Shown here: in pieces, positions 25,344 to 34,269 of the stretch
Layout: the number at the start of each line of letters is the position of its first letter
How positions within the stretch are numbered: position 1 is the first letter of the stretch
NCBI RefSeq assembly: GCF_036625195.1
Contig: NZ_JAZKUG010000001.1
Location: 868,001-932,000, forward strand
Source: Accumulibacter sp.
GTDB taxonomy: Bacteria; Pseudomonadota; Gammaproteobacteria; Burkholderiales; Rhodocyclaceae
DNA: 64,000 nt
Direction: 5' to 3'
Made by a program: the position numbers and the translations under genes
Notes under the pieces: model-generated
Told to the model about the DNA's origin: nothing
The model's database searches: none
What the model saw: only the letters and a program-made list of their open reading frames with translations

Positions 25344-27392
25344 TCAGCCAGGAGCCCAGCCGGACAAACTGCGCGCGCGTGCCACGATCGCGTCCACGGT
25401 AATGCCGAAAAACCGGTAAAGATCGGCCGCCGGCGCCGATTCGCCAAAACGGTCGATGCCGATCACCGCGCCAGCCGTGCCCACATACTTCCACCACAGG
25501 TCGGGATGCCCAGCCTCGACGGCCAGTATCGGCGTCGCCAACGGCAGCACCTGGCGACGATACGCTGGCAGCTGCCGGTCGAAACGCTCGCTGCAGGGCA
25601 TGGCGACGACACGAACCGGGATGCCCTGCTGCAACAGCACAGCCTGTGCCTCCAGAACGAGACTGACCTCTGAGCCCGTCGCCAGCAGTACCAGTCGCGC
25701 ATCACCGTCTGCCGCTTCGCGCAGGACATAGCCGCCACGCCGGATGTCGGCAACCTGCTCCGGTGGTCGCGGCAGGGCCGGCAGGTTCTGGCGCGAGAGA
25801 AGAAGGCACGAAGGACCGTCGCCACGCTCGAGGGCGGCGACCCAGGCAACGGCAGTCTCGACGGAATCGGCCGGACGCCAGACATCGAGCCCCGGGATCA
25901 GACGCAGCGACGCAGCCTGCTCGATCGGCTGGTGTGTCGGACCATCCTCGCCCAGTCCGATCGAGTCGTGCGTGTAGACCATCACCTGCCGCTGCTTCAT
26001 CAGGGCTGCGAGACGGATGGCGTTGCGCGCATAATCCGAGAAGACGAGGAAGGTCGCCGTATAGGGGATGAAGCCGCCGTGCAGCGCTATGCCGTTGGCG
26101 ATTGCCGTCATCGCGAACTCGCGCACGCCATAGTTGATGTAGTTGCCGGCGGCCTCGCGGTTGGCGGATCTGGTTCCAGTCCAGTTGCAGAGGTTCGAAC
26201 CGGTCAGGTCCGCCGAACCGCCAAGCAGTTCAGGCAGGGCCGAAGCAAGGTCCTCGATGGCATCCTGCGATGCCTTGCGTGTCGCGACCGCGGCTGCCTG
26301 CCCCGAGCAACGGGCAAGCAGCGCTGCCACGCGCGCATCCCAGTCGGCAGGAAGATCGCCCCGCATCCGACGCTCGAACTCGCGTGCCAGTTCCGGAAAG
26401 GCGTCGCGATAGGCGGCGAAAGCGGCGTCCCACGCATACTCGGCTGCTTCGCCCTTGCCCCGTGCATCCCAACCCGCCCGCACGTCGGCCGGAACCTCGA
26501 AGGCAGGATACGGCCACTCGAGCTGGCGTCGCGTGTTGGCGATCTCGTTGGAGCCCAGTGGGGCGCCGTGAACGTCGTGCGTACCACCCTTGTTTGGTGA
26601 GCCAAAACCAATCATCGTCTTGCAGCAGATCAGCGTCGGTCGCCCGGTGGCGGTCCTGGCGACGCGAATCGCGGCTTCGATCGAATCGACGTCGTGGCCA
26701 TCGCAGTGGGGCAGCACGCGCCAGCCGTAGGCTTCGAAGCGCTTGGCCGTATCGTCGGCGAACCAGGGTTGCACGTGACCGTCGATCGAGATTCCGTTGT
26801 CGTCGTAGAAGACGATCAACTTCGACAGTGACAGTCGCCCTGCCAGCGAACATGCCTCATGCGAGACGCCTTCCATCAGGCAGCCATCCCCGACGAAGGC
26901 ATAGGTGTGGTGATCGACGATCGAATGTCCGGGGCGGTTGAAGCTCTCCGCCAGCAACCGTTCGGCGACGGCCATTCCGACCGCGTTGGCCAGACCCTGG
27001 CCGAGCGGGCCGGTAGTGGTTTCGACGCCGGGCGTCACGCCGAACTCGGGGTGGCCGGGTGTCTTCGAATGCAGCTGTCGGAAGCGCTGCAGGTCACCAA
27101 TCGACAGATCGTAGCCAGACAGATGCAACAGGGCGTAGAGCAGCATCGACCCGTGACCGTTGGAGACGACGAACCGATCACGGTTCACCCAGCCCGGATT
27201 GGCCGGATTGTGCGTGAGGTGGCGTCGCCACAGCACCTCTGCGATGTCGGCCATGCCCATCGGCATCCCGGGGTGACCGGAGTTCGCCACATGGATGGCA
27301 TCGATGGCGAGAAAACGCAGTGCGTTGGCACAGCGCCGGCGGAACTTGCGGGATTCGGTGGGCAAGACGATCTCCTTCTTCGACGAGGGCAT
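25344..27392 (-). CDS. tkt: Transketolase
   Basis: Thiamine-diphosphate enzyme (682 aa) that moves two-carbon units between sugar phosphates in the Calvin and pentose phosphate pathways. Marks are NSGHPGMPMGMADIAEVLW near residue 37, the ThDP motif GDGCLMEGVSHEACSLAG, DDNGISIDGH, and the pyrimidine-domain region REFAMTAIANGIALHGG. It follows prk in the same direction. The ATG at 27392 has no good ribosome site. A TTG at 27365 has AAGGAG 6 nt upstream and would shorten the protein by 9 residues. Confidence 0.95.
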   Translation of the reverse strand: MPSSKKEIVLPTESRKFRRRCANALRFLAIDAIHVANSGHPGMPMGMADIAEVLWRRHLTHNPANPGWVNRDRFVVSNGHGSMLLYALLHLSGYDLSIGDLQRFRQLHSKTPGHPEFGVTPGVETTTGPLGQGLANAVGMAVAERLLAESFNRPGHSIVDHHTYAFVGDGCLMEGVSHEACSLAGRLSLSKLIVFYDDNGISIDGHVQPWFADDTAKRFEAYGWRVLPHCDGHDVDSIEAAIRVARTATGRPTLICCKTMIGFGSPNKGGTHDVHGAPLGSNEIANTRRQLEWPYPAFEVPADVRAGWDARGKGEAAEYAWDAAFAAYRDAFPELAREFERRMRGDLPADWDARVAALLARCSGQAAAVATRKASQDAIEDLASALPELLGGSADLTGSNLCNWTGTRSANREAAGNYINYGVREFAMTAIANGIALHGGFIPYTATFLVFSDYARNAIRLAALMKQRQVMVYTHDSIGLGEDGPTHQPIEQAASLRLIPGLDVWRPADSVETAVAWVAALERGDGPSCLLLSRQNLPALPRPPEQVADIRRGGYVLREAADGDARLVLLATGSEVSLVLEAQAVLLQQGIPVRVVAMPCSERFDRQLPAYRRQVLPLATPILAVEAGHPDLWWKYVGTAGAVIGIDRFGESAPAADLYRFFGITVDAIVARARSLSGWAPG

Positions 27393-27417
27393 GAACGAGC
27401 ACTGACACGGCTTGCGG

Positions 27418-28293
27418 TCAGCGATGCCGGCGCTTGCGGTCCATGAGTTGCAGGATCATCGGCGTGAACACGATCTGCATCGCCAGCCCCATCTTGCCGC
27501 CGGGACAGACGATGATGTTCGGCCGCGACATGAAGGAATCGTGCAACATGCTCAACAGGTAGGAGAAGTCGATCCCCCGCGGGTTGGCAAAGCGGATCAC
27601 CAGCATGCTCTCATCCTGCGTGGGAATGTCCTGGGCGATGAAGGGATTCGAGGTATCCACGGTCGGCACGCGCTGAAAGTTGACGTGCGTGCGCGAGAAC
27701 TGCGGGCAGATGTAGTTGATGTAATCCGGCATCCGGCGCAGGATGGTGTCCATCACCGCTTCCGTCGAGTAACCGCGCTGCGCCTTGTCACGGTGGAGCT
27801 TCTGGATCCACTCGAGGTTGATGATCGGCACGACGCCGACGCAGAGATCGACATGGCGGCCGACGTCGACGGTGTCGGTCGTGACCGCGCCGTGCAGCCC
27901 TTCGTAGAAGAGCAGATCGGTAGCGGCGGGCAGCTCGGCCCAGTCGGTAAAGGTTCCCGGTGGAGAACCATAGCGCATGGCCTCGTCTTCGTCGTGCACG
28001 TAGTGGCGGCTCTTGCCGCGCCCCGTCTCGCCGTAGTCGCGGAACAGGCCCTCGAGTTCGGCCAGCAGATTGGCCTCGGGGCCAAAATGGCTGAAATGAT
28101 GGTCGCCGGCGAGAGCGCGCTCGGCCATCTGCTTGCGCATTCCCTCGCGATCGTAGCGGTGGAAACTGTCACCTTCGATGATCGCGGCGTTCAGTCCTTC
28201 ACGCCGGAAAATATGCTGGAAGGAGCGGGTGACCGAGGTCGTGCCGGCGCCGGACGAACCGGTGATCGCGATGACTGGATTCCTGATCGACAT
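27418..28293 (-). CDS. prk: Phosphoribulokinase (proteobacterial type)
   Basis: Makes ribulose 1,5-bisphosphate from ribulose 5-phosphate and ATP, the Calvin-cycle-specific kinase (291 aa). The P-loop GSSGAGTTSVTR is at residue ~12. The conserved GDSFHRYDREGM and LLFYEGLHGAV segments, the latter with the catalytic-site acidic residue, fit the bacterial octameric type. The start at 28293 gives MSIRNPVIAITG; an open frame continues upstream without family similarity. A ~200-bp gap separates it from fbp and 25 bp separate it from tkt. Confidence 0.95.
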   Translation of the reverse strand: MSIRNPVIAITGSSGAGTTSVTRSFQHIFRREGLNAAIIEGDSFHRYDREGMRKQMAERALAGDHHFSHFGPEANLLAELEGLFRDYGETGRGKSRHYVHDEDEAMRYGSPPGTFTDWAELPAATDLLFYEGLHGAVTTDTVDVGRHVDLCVGVVPIINLEWIQKLHRDKAQRGYSTEAVMDTILRRMPDYINYICPQFSRTHVNFQRVPTVDTSNPFIAQDIPTQDESMLVIRFANPRGIDFSYLLSMLHDSFMSRPNIIVCPGGKMGLAMQIVFTPMILQLMDRKRRHR

Positions 28294-28493
28294 GAGGAGT
28301 GACTCCGCGGGTTGATTCGGGATCGCCGGACTCCTGCCCGCGACCCCGTGGGTTGTTGATGAATCTGCTGCACCGCCAGTCAGCGACGTCGCCGATGACC
28401 TCGCTCCTTGTCGGGTCGGTCGATCCGCCCCGTCTTCGGCTCGCGCGCACCGGGTATCCCGAACTGCTCGCAATGATTTCTCATCACAACGGC

Positions 28494-29576
28494 TCAGTCA
28501 TCCCGGAAGAGGGTCCGGGTCGAGAAGAGAGGCGAGCGGAACGGCTGGTCCTCGCCGCTTGCATGCTCGCGATGGTAACGCTCGATCCGCTCAACCTCAT
28601 TGCGCGAACCGAGAATCACGGGTACGCGCTGGTGCAGGCTGGTCGGCTGCACATCGAGGATCCGCTCGTCGCCCGTCGAAGCCTGGCCACCGGCCTGGAC
28701 AACGATCATCGCCATCGGATTGGCCTCATACAGCAGACGCAGGCGGCCGGGTTTCGACAGGTCCTTGCTGTCCCTGGGATACATGAAGACGCCGCCGCGC
28801 ATCAGGATGCGGTGCACCTCGGCAACCATCGATGCCACCCAGCGCATGTTGAAATCCTTGCCGCGGACGCCGCTCATGCCTTGCAGGCACTCGGCAACGT
28901 AGCGTTGCACCGGCGGTTCCCAGAAACGCTCGTTGGAAGCGTTGATCGCGAACTCACGGGTGTCGGGCGAGATCGCCAGATCGGGATGAGTGAGGAGGAA
29001 CTCACCAATGTCGCGGTTGAGGGTGAAGCCGTGGGTGCCATTGCCGACGGTCAGTACGAGCATCGTCGACGGGCCGTAGATCGCGTAGCCGGCCGCCACC
29101 TGACGACTGCCACACTGCAGGAAATCGGCTGCTGTCGGCGGCTGCCCACTGGCATGGTCGGGACAGCGGAGGATCGAGAAGATGCTGCCAACCGACAGAT
29201 TGACGTCGATATTGGAGGAGCCGTCGAGCGGGTCGAAGACCAACAGGTAGTTGCCGCGAGGGTGTTCGGGGGGAATCGGGTGGATGTCTTCCATCTCCTC
29301 CGATGCCATCGCCCGCAGGTGCCCACCCCATTCGCAGTGGTGCAGGAAAGCCCGGTTGGCAAGCACGTCGAGCTTCTTCTGCACCTCGCCCTGCACGTTG
29401 CGGCTACCCTCATCGCCAAGGACGCCAGCCAGAGAACCACGCGAGACGCCCTGGCCGATCGCCTTGCAGGAGCGCACGACATCGCTGATCAGCATCGACA
29501 CGTCACCGATCAATGCCGGGTTGCGTCGCTGCTCTTCAACGAGAAACTTGTTAACGTTGGTCCGTCCGCATAACAT
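28494..29576 (-). CDS. fbp: Fructose-1,6-bisphosphatase class 1
   Basis: Class 1 FBPase (360 aa), active in the Calvin cycle and gluconeogenesis. The metal-binding signature is YLLVFDPLDGSSNIDVNLSVG, of which DPLDGSSN is the core, near residue 117. GGVFMYPRD and ANPMAMIVVQAGG lie further on. The ATG at 29576 has GGAG 7 nt upstream. It is the first gene of the fbp-prk-tkt group and is divergent from cbbR, so it is probably under CbbR control. Confidence 0.95.
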   Translation of the reverse strand: MLCGRTNVNKFLVEEQRRNPALIGDVSMLISDVVRSCKAIGQGVSRGSLAGVLGDEGSRNVQGEVQKKLDVLANRAFLHHCEWGGHLRAMASEEMEDIHPIPPEHPRGNYLLVFDPLDGSSNIDVNLSVGSIFSILRCPDHASGQPPTAADFLQCGSRQVAAGYAIYGPSTMLVLTVGNGTHGFTLNRDIGEFLLTHPDLAISPDTREFAINASNERFWEPPVQRYVAECLQGMSGVRGKDFNMRWVASMVAEVHRILMRGGVFMYPRDSKDLSKPGRLRLLYEANPMAMIVVQAGGQASTGDERILDVQPTSLHQRVPVILGSRNEVERIERYHREHASGEDQPFRSPLFSTRTLFRDD

Positions 29577-29645
29577 GGGCTTGCTCCAGGAATCACGAAT
29601 TCAGCTCGGGCTGCGACTGGGCCCCATTCTAGCGGCCCACAACAA

Positions 29646-29674
29646 AACTTAAAGTTAAACATGCTTCCATGTTT
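29646..29674. promoter_or_regulatory. Probable CbbR operator between fbp and cbbR
   Basis: Two adjacent dyads lie in an AT-rich patch: AACTT-A-AAGTT (29646-29656) and AAACATG-CTTC-CATGTTT (29657-29674). LysR-type regulators bind such interrupted dyads. The location just upstream of cbbR and between the divergent genes fits autoregulation plus control of fbp-prk-tkt. This is inferred from pattern and position. Confidence 0.55.
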
Positions 29675-29693
29675 GTTTAATGAAAGCTAATCG

Positions 29694-30605
29694 ATGAGAA
29701 ATGCCACGATACGCCAGCTCCAGATCTTCTCGGTCGCCGCAAGCCATCTGTCCTTTGCCCGTGCAGCGGAGAAGCTGCATCTGACACATGCGGCGATATC
29801 CCTGCAGATCAAGCAACTCGAGGATGTGAGCGGCACGCTGCTCTTCGAGAGAATTGGCAAGCGGGTGTTTCTCACCGAAGCGGGCGAAATCCTGCTCGCT
29901 CACACCCGCCAGATCCTGCAGTCACTGAAGGAGGCGGACGAGGCCCTGCTGGCACTCAAGGGACTCAAGGGTGGGCGAATTGCGGTCGCCGTCGCCAGTA
30001 CGGCGGAGTACTTTGCCCCGGGTCTGCTGGCCGAATTCCGCAAGGCGCAAGCCGACGTCCGCCTTCGCCTGCTGATCGACAACCGTGCAACGGTCAGTCG
30101 TCTGCTCGCCAACAACGAGGTGGACCTGGCGATCATGGGGCGCCCTCCAGCGGACCTGGACGCCATTGCCATCGCCTTCGCACCACATCCGCTGGTGATC
30201 GTCGCCGGCAGGGAACACCCCCTCGTCGGTGCTCCCGGCCTGGCGGTCGAGGACCTCGCAGACGAGACGCTGATCGTCCGCGAGGCGGGATCGGGTACGC
30301 GCTCGGCAATGGAAGAGTTCTTTCACGAACACGCGATCCGACCCCGAATCGGCATGGAAATGGCCAGCAATGAAGCAATCAAGCAGGCCGTCGTGGCTGG
30401 TCTGGGGATCAGCTTCATCTCGGCCCATACCCTTGGCCTCGAGCTGGCTGCCGGCCGGCTGCATGTTCTCGATGTTGAGGGCACCCCGGTCATGCGTCGC
30501 TGGCACATCGTCCGTCACAAGAGCAAACATCTGACTCCGGCGCTGGGAGCATTCTGGGAATTCGTCATCGAGTGTGCTCCGGCTTACCTGCGCACACTGG
30601 CCTGA
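29694..30605 (+). CDS. cbbR: LysR family regulator CbbR
   Basis: 303-aa LysR-type transcription factor. The N-terminal winged helix-turn-helix has RQLQIFSVAASHLSFARAAEKLHLTHAAISLQIKQLE, residues ~7-43, with the standard Ser/Ala-rich recognition helix. The C-terminal ~210 residues form the effector-binding domain, including NRATVSRLLANNEVDLAIMG. Its divergence from fbp-prk-tkt makes CbbR the natural assignment. The inducer is likely a Calvin-cycle or redox metabolite, by family knowledge. Confidence 0.9.
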   Translation: MRNATIRQLQIFSVAASHLSFARAAEKLHLTHAAISLQIKQLEDVSGTLLFERIGKRVFLTEAGEILLAHTRQILQSLKEADEALLALKGLKGGRIAVAVASTAEYFAPGLLAEFRKAQADVRLRLLIDNRATVSRLLANNEVDLAIMGRPPADLDAIAIAFAPHPLVIVAGREHPLVGAPGLAVEDLADETLIVREAGSGTRSAMEEFFHEHAIRPRIGMEMASNEAIKQAVVAGLGISFISAHTLGLELAAGRLHVLDVEGTPVMRRWHIVRHKSKHLTPALGAFWEFVIECAPAYLRTLA

Positions 30606-30618
30606 GCTGCCCCGGCTC

Positions 30619-30648
30619 GCGGCATCGTCGGCCAGCCGGCGATGCCGC
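30619..30648. terminator. Strong hairpin after cbbR
   Basis: GCGGCATCG and CGATGCCGC form a 9-bp stem that extends inward through CGGC/GCCG across one T-G pair. It sits 14 bp after the cbbR stop, in the convergent gap with the histidine kinase gene. No U-run follows, so terminator function is uncertain. Confidence 0.4.
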
Positions 30649-30760
30649 AGGGGAACGTGCAAGGATGACGGGTCCTCCAAACCGGTCGGTGGTGTCGTTG
30701 GCTCGCCCCTTGATTGCGGGCCGCTCGCGACAGCGAAGATTCGTCGACATGCACGACATC

Positions 30761-32260
30761 TCAGGCGAAACCCGTCTGCACCGGTTCCTGCACCGGCTGC
30801 CGCGGCGGGCGGTGGGCGGGAAAGACGATGCGGGCGACACAACCGTCCGCTTCCCCTTCGGCAACACCGCGCGCTTTCGGCCGCAAGCTCGCCGCCGCCT
30901 TGTGAACCTCCGCGATCTCGCGGACAATCGCCAAACCGAGGCCGCTACCTTCCACGCCGGTTCCTTCGCCGCGGTAGAAGCGGTCAAACACCTTGAGTGA
31001 CTCGTCCTCGGAAATCCCCGGCCCACTGTCCTCGATCTCGAGCACGACGAAATCACCAAGGGCGGCGACCCTGGCGGTGACCCGCCCGCCGACCGGCGTG
31101 TAGCGCAGCGCGTTGTCCAGCAGATTGTTGATCATCTCACGCAGCAGGAAGGCATTGCCGTCAATCAGCACCTTGCCGGCATGCTCGTAGCCAAGGTCGA
31201 TGCGCTTCTCGAGTGCACGGAGGACCCAGGTTTCGACGACCTCGCGCAACAGATGATCGAGGTCCAGCGTCAGCAGGGCGTGCGGAGCACGATCGCTGGC
31301 TTCGGCGCGGGCCAGAGCGAGTAGTTGATCGACCAGATGCGAGGCGCGATCAGCCCCCGTCAGAATCTGCCTGAGCGCATGCTTCAGTTCGCCTGGATCG
31401 GTCTCACGCATCGCCAGCTGCGCCTGCGTCTTCAGTCCTGTCAGGGGAGTCCGCATCTGGTGCGCGGCGTCGGCGATGAAGCGCCGCTGGGCACTGACGT
31501 TCTGCTGCATGCGGGCAAGGATGGAGTTGAATGCTTCGGTAAGCGGCCGCAGTTCCTCCGGAACGCGGCCGAGCGAGATCGGTGACAGGTCGGCCTCGCG
31601 GCGCGCTTCGATACGGTTGCGCAGCCGCGTCAGCGGGCGCAGGCCCTGTGACAACCCGAACCACACCAGGACGACGGCCAGCGGAATGATGACAAACTGC
31701 GGCACGATGACGCTGGCGATGATCTTGTTGGCCAGCTGCGCACGCTTCTCGGTCGTCTCACCAACCTCGAGGAGTACCCCGCGACGTTCTCCCGATGCAC
31801 CCGGCTCTCCCGGCTGCGGCAGGTAGAGGTAGGCGATCCGCATCGGCTGGCCGCGGTACTCGTCGTCCCGCAGTTGCGCTTCGCCGAACTCGCCGCGCGC
31901 CAGTCCGCCCGGGTTCGCCGGGGCGGGCAACTCGGGGTCACCTGCAAGCAGCCTGCCGTCAGGATCCAGCAGGTGGAAGTAGACGGTGTCGATCTCATCC
32001 GCCCGCAGAAACACCTCCGCCAGCCCGGGCAGCGCCAGATGCGCCTCACCATCGACGAAACTGACCTGCCGCGAGAGGGCCGCCACGTGCTCACGCAAGG
32101 CCTGATCGTACGGATAGCTCGCGACGTTGTTGGCAAAGTAGTGTGTCAGCGCGATGCTGATCGGCCAGACGAACAGCAGCGGCGCCAGCATCCAGTCGAG
32201 AATTTCGCCGAACAGCGAGCGCTGGATGTCAGGGCCTTCTCTCGTCCGCAGGCTTCTCAA
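30761..32260 (-). CDS. Sensor histidine kinase, TctE-type
   Basis: Membrane sensor kinase of about 499 aa. Helix 1 (LAPLLFVWPISIALTHY) and a second helix near residue 180 bracket a periplasmic domain of the kind seen in TctE-like sensors. The phosphoacceptor His is in ADAAHQMRTPLTG near residue 265. The N box NNLLDNALRYTP, G1 box EDSGPGIS and G2 box GSGLGLAIV complete the catalytic domain. I place the start at a TTG (32260) inside the end of the regulator gene; an ATG at 32191 would cut into helix 1. The signal is unknown. Confidence 0.88.
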   Translation of the reverse strand: MRSLRTREGPDIQRSLFGEILDWMLAPLLFVWPISIALTHYFANNVASYPYDQALREHVAALSRQVSFVDGEAHLALPGLAEVFLRADEIDTVYFHLLDPDGRLLAGDPELPAPANPGGLARGEFGEAQLRDDEYRGQPMRIAYLYLPQPGEPGASGERRGVLLEVGETTEKRAQLANKIIASVIVPQFVIIPLAVVLVWFGLSQGLRPLTRLRNRIEARREADLSPISLGRVPEELRPLTEAFNSILARMQQNVSAQRRFIADAAHQMRTPLTGLKTQAQLAMRETDPGELKHALRQILTGADRASHLVDQLLALARAEASDRAPHALLTLDLDHLLREVVETWVLRALEKRIDLGYEHAGKVLIDGNAFLLREMINNLLDNALRYTPVGGRVTARVAALGDFVVLEIEDSGPGISEDESLKVFDRFYRGEGTGVEGSGLGLAIVREIAEVHKAAASLRPKARGVAEGEADGCVARIVFPAHRPPRQPVQEPVQTGFA

Positions 32261-32909
32261 GATAGTAGCCGAGCCCGCGCATGGTGATGATGTTGACACC
32301 AGTCGATTCCAGCTTGCGGCGCAGGCGGTGAACATAGACCTCGATGGCATTGTGGCTCACTTCCTCGCCCCAGCCACACAGGTGATCGACGAGGTGGTCC
32401 TTGCTGACGAGACGGTTGGCGCGGGTCAACAATATTTCCAGGATACCTAGTTCACGTGCAGACAGATCGAGCCTCTCGCCATTGACCAATGCGCAGCGGT
32501 CGGTCTGGTCAAAGGTCAGCGTCCCGCACTCCATTACTCTCGTCGTCCCCGATGAGCGGCGACTCAGCGCGCGTACGCGGGCCTCCAGTTCGGCCAGTTC
32601 GAACGGTTTCGCCATGTAGTCATCGGCACCGAGGTCGAGGCCCCTGACCCGGTCGTCGATCGCGTCCAGCGCGGTCAGGATCAACACCGGCGTGTTCGCC
32701 TTGCGCGCCCGCAGCCGCCGCAGCACTTCGAGGCCGGGCAGCTTGGGCAGGCCAAGGTCAAGAATCAGGAGATCATAGGTATTTGTCAATAGCGCCGTCT
32801 CCGCGTCGATACCGTTGTCGGCACAGTCGACCGCATAGCCACCATGGCGCAGGGAGCGGCAGAGACCATCGGCAATGATCCTGTCGTCTTCGGCCAGCAG
32901 AATGCGCAT
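32229..32909 (-). CDS. OmpR family response regulator, TctD-type
   Basis: 226-aa response regulator. The receiver domain has the acidic pocket LAEDD, phosphoacceptor Asp in DLLILDLGLP (residue ~51) and Lys in DDYMAKPFELAELEARV. The C-terminal winged-helix domain includes LSARELGILEILLTRANRLVSK and the HNAIEVYVHRLRRKLE recognition helix region, both typical. It precedes and overlaps the kinase gene, so the pair is co-transcribed. The target genes cannot be seen here. Confidence 0.92.
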   Translation of the reverse strand: MRILLAEDDRIIADGLCRSLRHGGYAVDCADNGIDAETALLTNTYDLLILDLGLPKLPGLEVLRRLRARKANTPVLILTALDAIDDRVRGLDLGADDYMAKPFELAELEARVRALSRRSSGTTRVMECGTLTFDQTDRCALVNGERLDLSARELGILEILLTRANRLVSKDHLVDHLCGWGEEVSHNAIEVYVHRLRRKLESTGVNIITMRGLGYYLEKPADERRP

Positions 32910-32935
32910 GGCATCAAGCCCCCGCGGCCACGTCC

Positions 32936-32952
32936 GTAAGCTGTCTGTAAGC
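32936..32952 (-). promoter_or_regulatory. Direct repeat upstream of the response regulator gene
   Basis: GCTTAC occurs twice with an 11-bp period on the minus strand (complement of 32936-32941 and 32947-32952), 27-43 bp upstream of the regulator start. OmpR-family proteins commonly bind hexamers with this spacing, so autoregulation is plausible. Confidence 0.45.
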
Positions 32953-33021
32953 CCGCCATCCTAGACTGCGCATGCTGTTCTCCTTTTATGGTCTTGGAGT
33001 TCCGGCTTCAGCCCGAACTCG

Positions 33022-33054
33022 GGGAGCACCTGATACTGCACCAGGTGCTCCCCG
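33022..33054. other. 12-bp perfect inverted repeat
   Basis: GGGGAGCACCTG and CAGGTGCTCCCC with a 9-nt loop, between the two-component operon and element copy 2. A T-run (33061-33066) starts 6 bp after the stem, so a weak plus-strand terminator is possible, but no plus-strand gene precedes it. Confidence 0.5.
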
Positions 33055-33185
33055 CCACCTTTTTTCGGGTTCTCGAACTCAGCCTGATCCTGCCGAAGCA
33101 GGATGGGGGTGGCCAATTCTGCCTGCCGGTCCACCGCCGGAGTGTAGCAAAAATTCGCTCACTGGCTGCTGCAATGGTGGACCGA

Positions 33186-33194
33186 TCGCCACCG
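33186..33194. repeat. 9-bp target duplication, element copy 2, distal side
   Basis: TCGCCACCG, repeated exactly at 36024-36032. Confidence 0.9.
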
Positions 33195-33213
33195 CAGCCC
33201 TGAAGCATGACCC
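33195..33213. repeat. Terminal inverted repeat, copy 2, DUF4338 end
   Basis: CAGCCCTGAAGCATGACCC; exact inverted match to 36005-36023. Confidence 0.92.
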
Positions 33214-33276
33214 GCGCAGCCCAGTCGTAGCAAGGCTTGACGGCCACCGCAAAAAAAGGCTTTCGCAAAGGAGGGC

Positions 33277-33305
33277 TAGACAATTTTCGAGGCCTTTGGC
33301 AGAAT
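33277..33305 (+). promoter_or_regulatory. Possible internal promoter of element copy 2
   Basis: TAGACA and CAGAAT separated by 17 bp, 44 bp upstream of the DUF4338 start; the same sequence occurs in copy 1. Confidence 0.4.
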
Positions 33306-33348
33306 AGGCTGAGGTTAGCGGATCTGCGTTTCTGGTGAAGGTTGTGCG

Positions 33349-34269
33349 ATGGATGCGATGACGCCGAGCAGTTGGGTGCACTGCGGCCGGGAGTTCAGTG
33401 CGCGAGAGGTTGCCGACATCTGCGCGACGGTGGCGTGGCTGCCCGGGTTGGCGCGCCATGAACTGGCGGCGACGCTGTGCGAGCATCTGGGCTGGGTGAC
33501 GCTGACGGGGACGGCGAAGACGGGCGCCTGCCTGGAGTTCCTGCAGCGCTTGCAGGCGGCCGGCCTGCTCGTCCTGCCCGCACAGCGGGCCGCGCGGGTA
33601 TCCCGTTCGACGCCACGCTGCCCGGCGCAGCCCCGGGCCGTTGCCGAGCCGATGGTCGAGCCGACTCCGGTGGAGGTTTCGCTGTCGGCCCTGGCCCCGG
33701 TCCGCCTGGAAGTGATCCACGACACCGCCTTGGCGAAGCAATGGGATGATCTGATGGCGCGCTGGCACCCGCTCGGTTTCCAGGGTGCCTTCGGCTACCG
33801 GTTGCGTTACTTCATCACGGCGGGCGAGCTGCGGCTCGGTTGTGTCCTGTTGTCCGGTGCCGCCCGGGCGGTGGCCGTGCGCGACGACTGGATCGGCTGG
33901 ACCGCGCAGACCCGGCGCCACAACCTGCCACGGGTACTCAACAACAGTCGCTTCCTGATCTTCCCGCACGTTCGCGTACCGCATCTGGCCAGCCAGGTGC
34001 TCGGCCAACTCGCGCGTCGTGCGCGCAGCGACTGGCTCGAACATTGGGGCTTCGAGCCCCTGCTGCTGGAAAGCTTCGTCGACCCGCGACAGCATACCGG
34101 CACCTGCTACCGGGCTGCCGGTTGGCAATTGCTCGGAGAGACCAGCGGACGCGGGCTGGCCCGCCCTGGCCGGACCTATCACAGCACGCCTCGGCAAGTA
34201 TGGGTCAAGCCGCTCGGCAGCGACGGTCGGGACCGGCTGTGCGCCGTGACCGAGCCCACCCGGCGATGA
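33349..34269 (+). CDS. DUF4338 (DruA-like) protein of element copy 2
   Basis: 306-aa DUF4338 protein, identical to that of copy 1 except His for Arg in VIHDTAL. The conserved core runs from DDWIGWTAQ near residue 175 to GTCYRAAGW near residue 250. Its stop overlaps the transposase start (ATGA). Near-identity of the two copies suggests it is kept under selection or is recently spread. A targeting or accessory role in transposition is inferred from its place inside the inverted repeats. Confidence 0.9.
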   Translation: MDAMTPSSWVHCGREFSAREVADICATVAWLPGLARHELAATLCEHLGWVTLTGTAKTGACLEFLQRLQAAGLLVLPAQRAARVSRSTPRCPAQPRAVAEPMVEPTPVEVSLSALAPVRLEVIHDTALAKQWDDLMARWHPLGFQGAFGYRLRYFITAGELRLGCVLLSGAARAVAVRDDWIGWTAQTRRHNLPRVLNNSRFLIFPHVRVPHLASQVLGQLARRARSDWLEHWGFEPLLLESFVDPRQHTGTCYRAAGWQLLGETSGRGLARPGRTYHSTPRQVWVKPLGSDGRDRLCAVTEPTRR

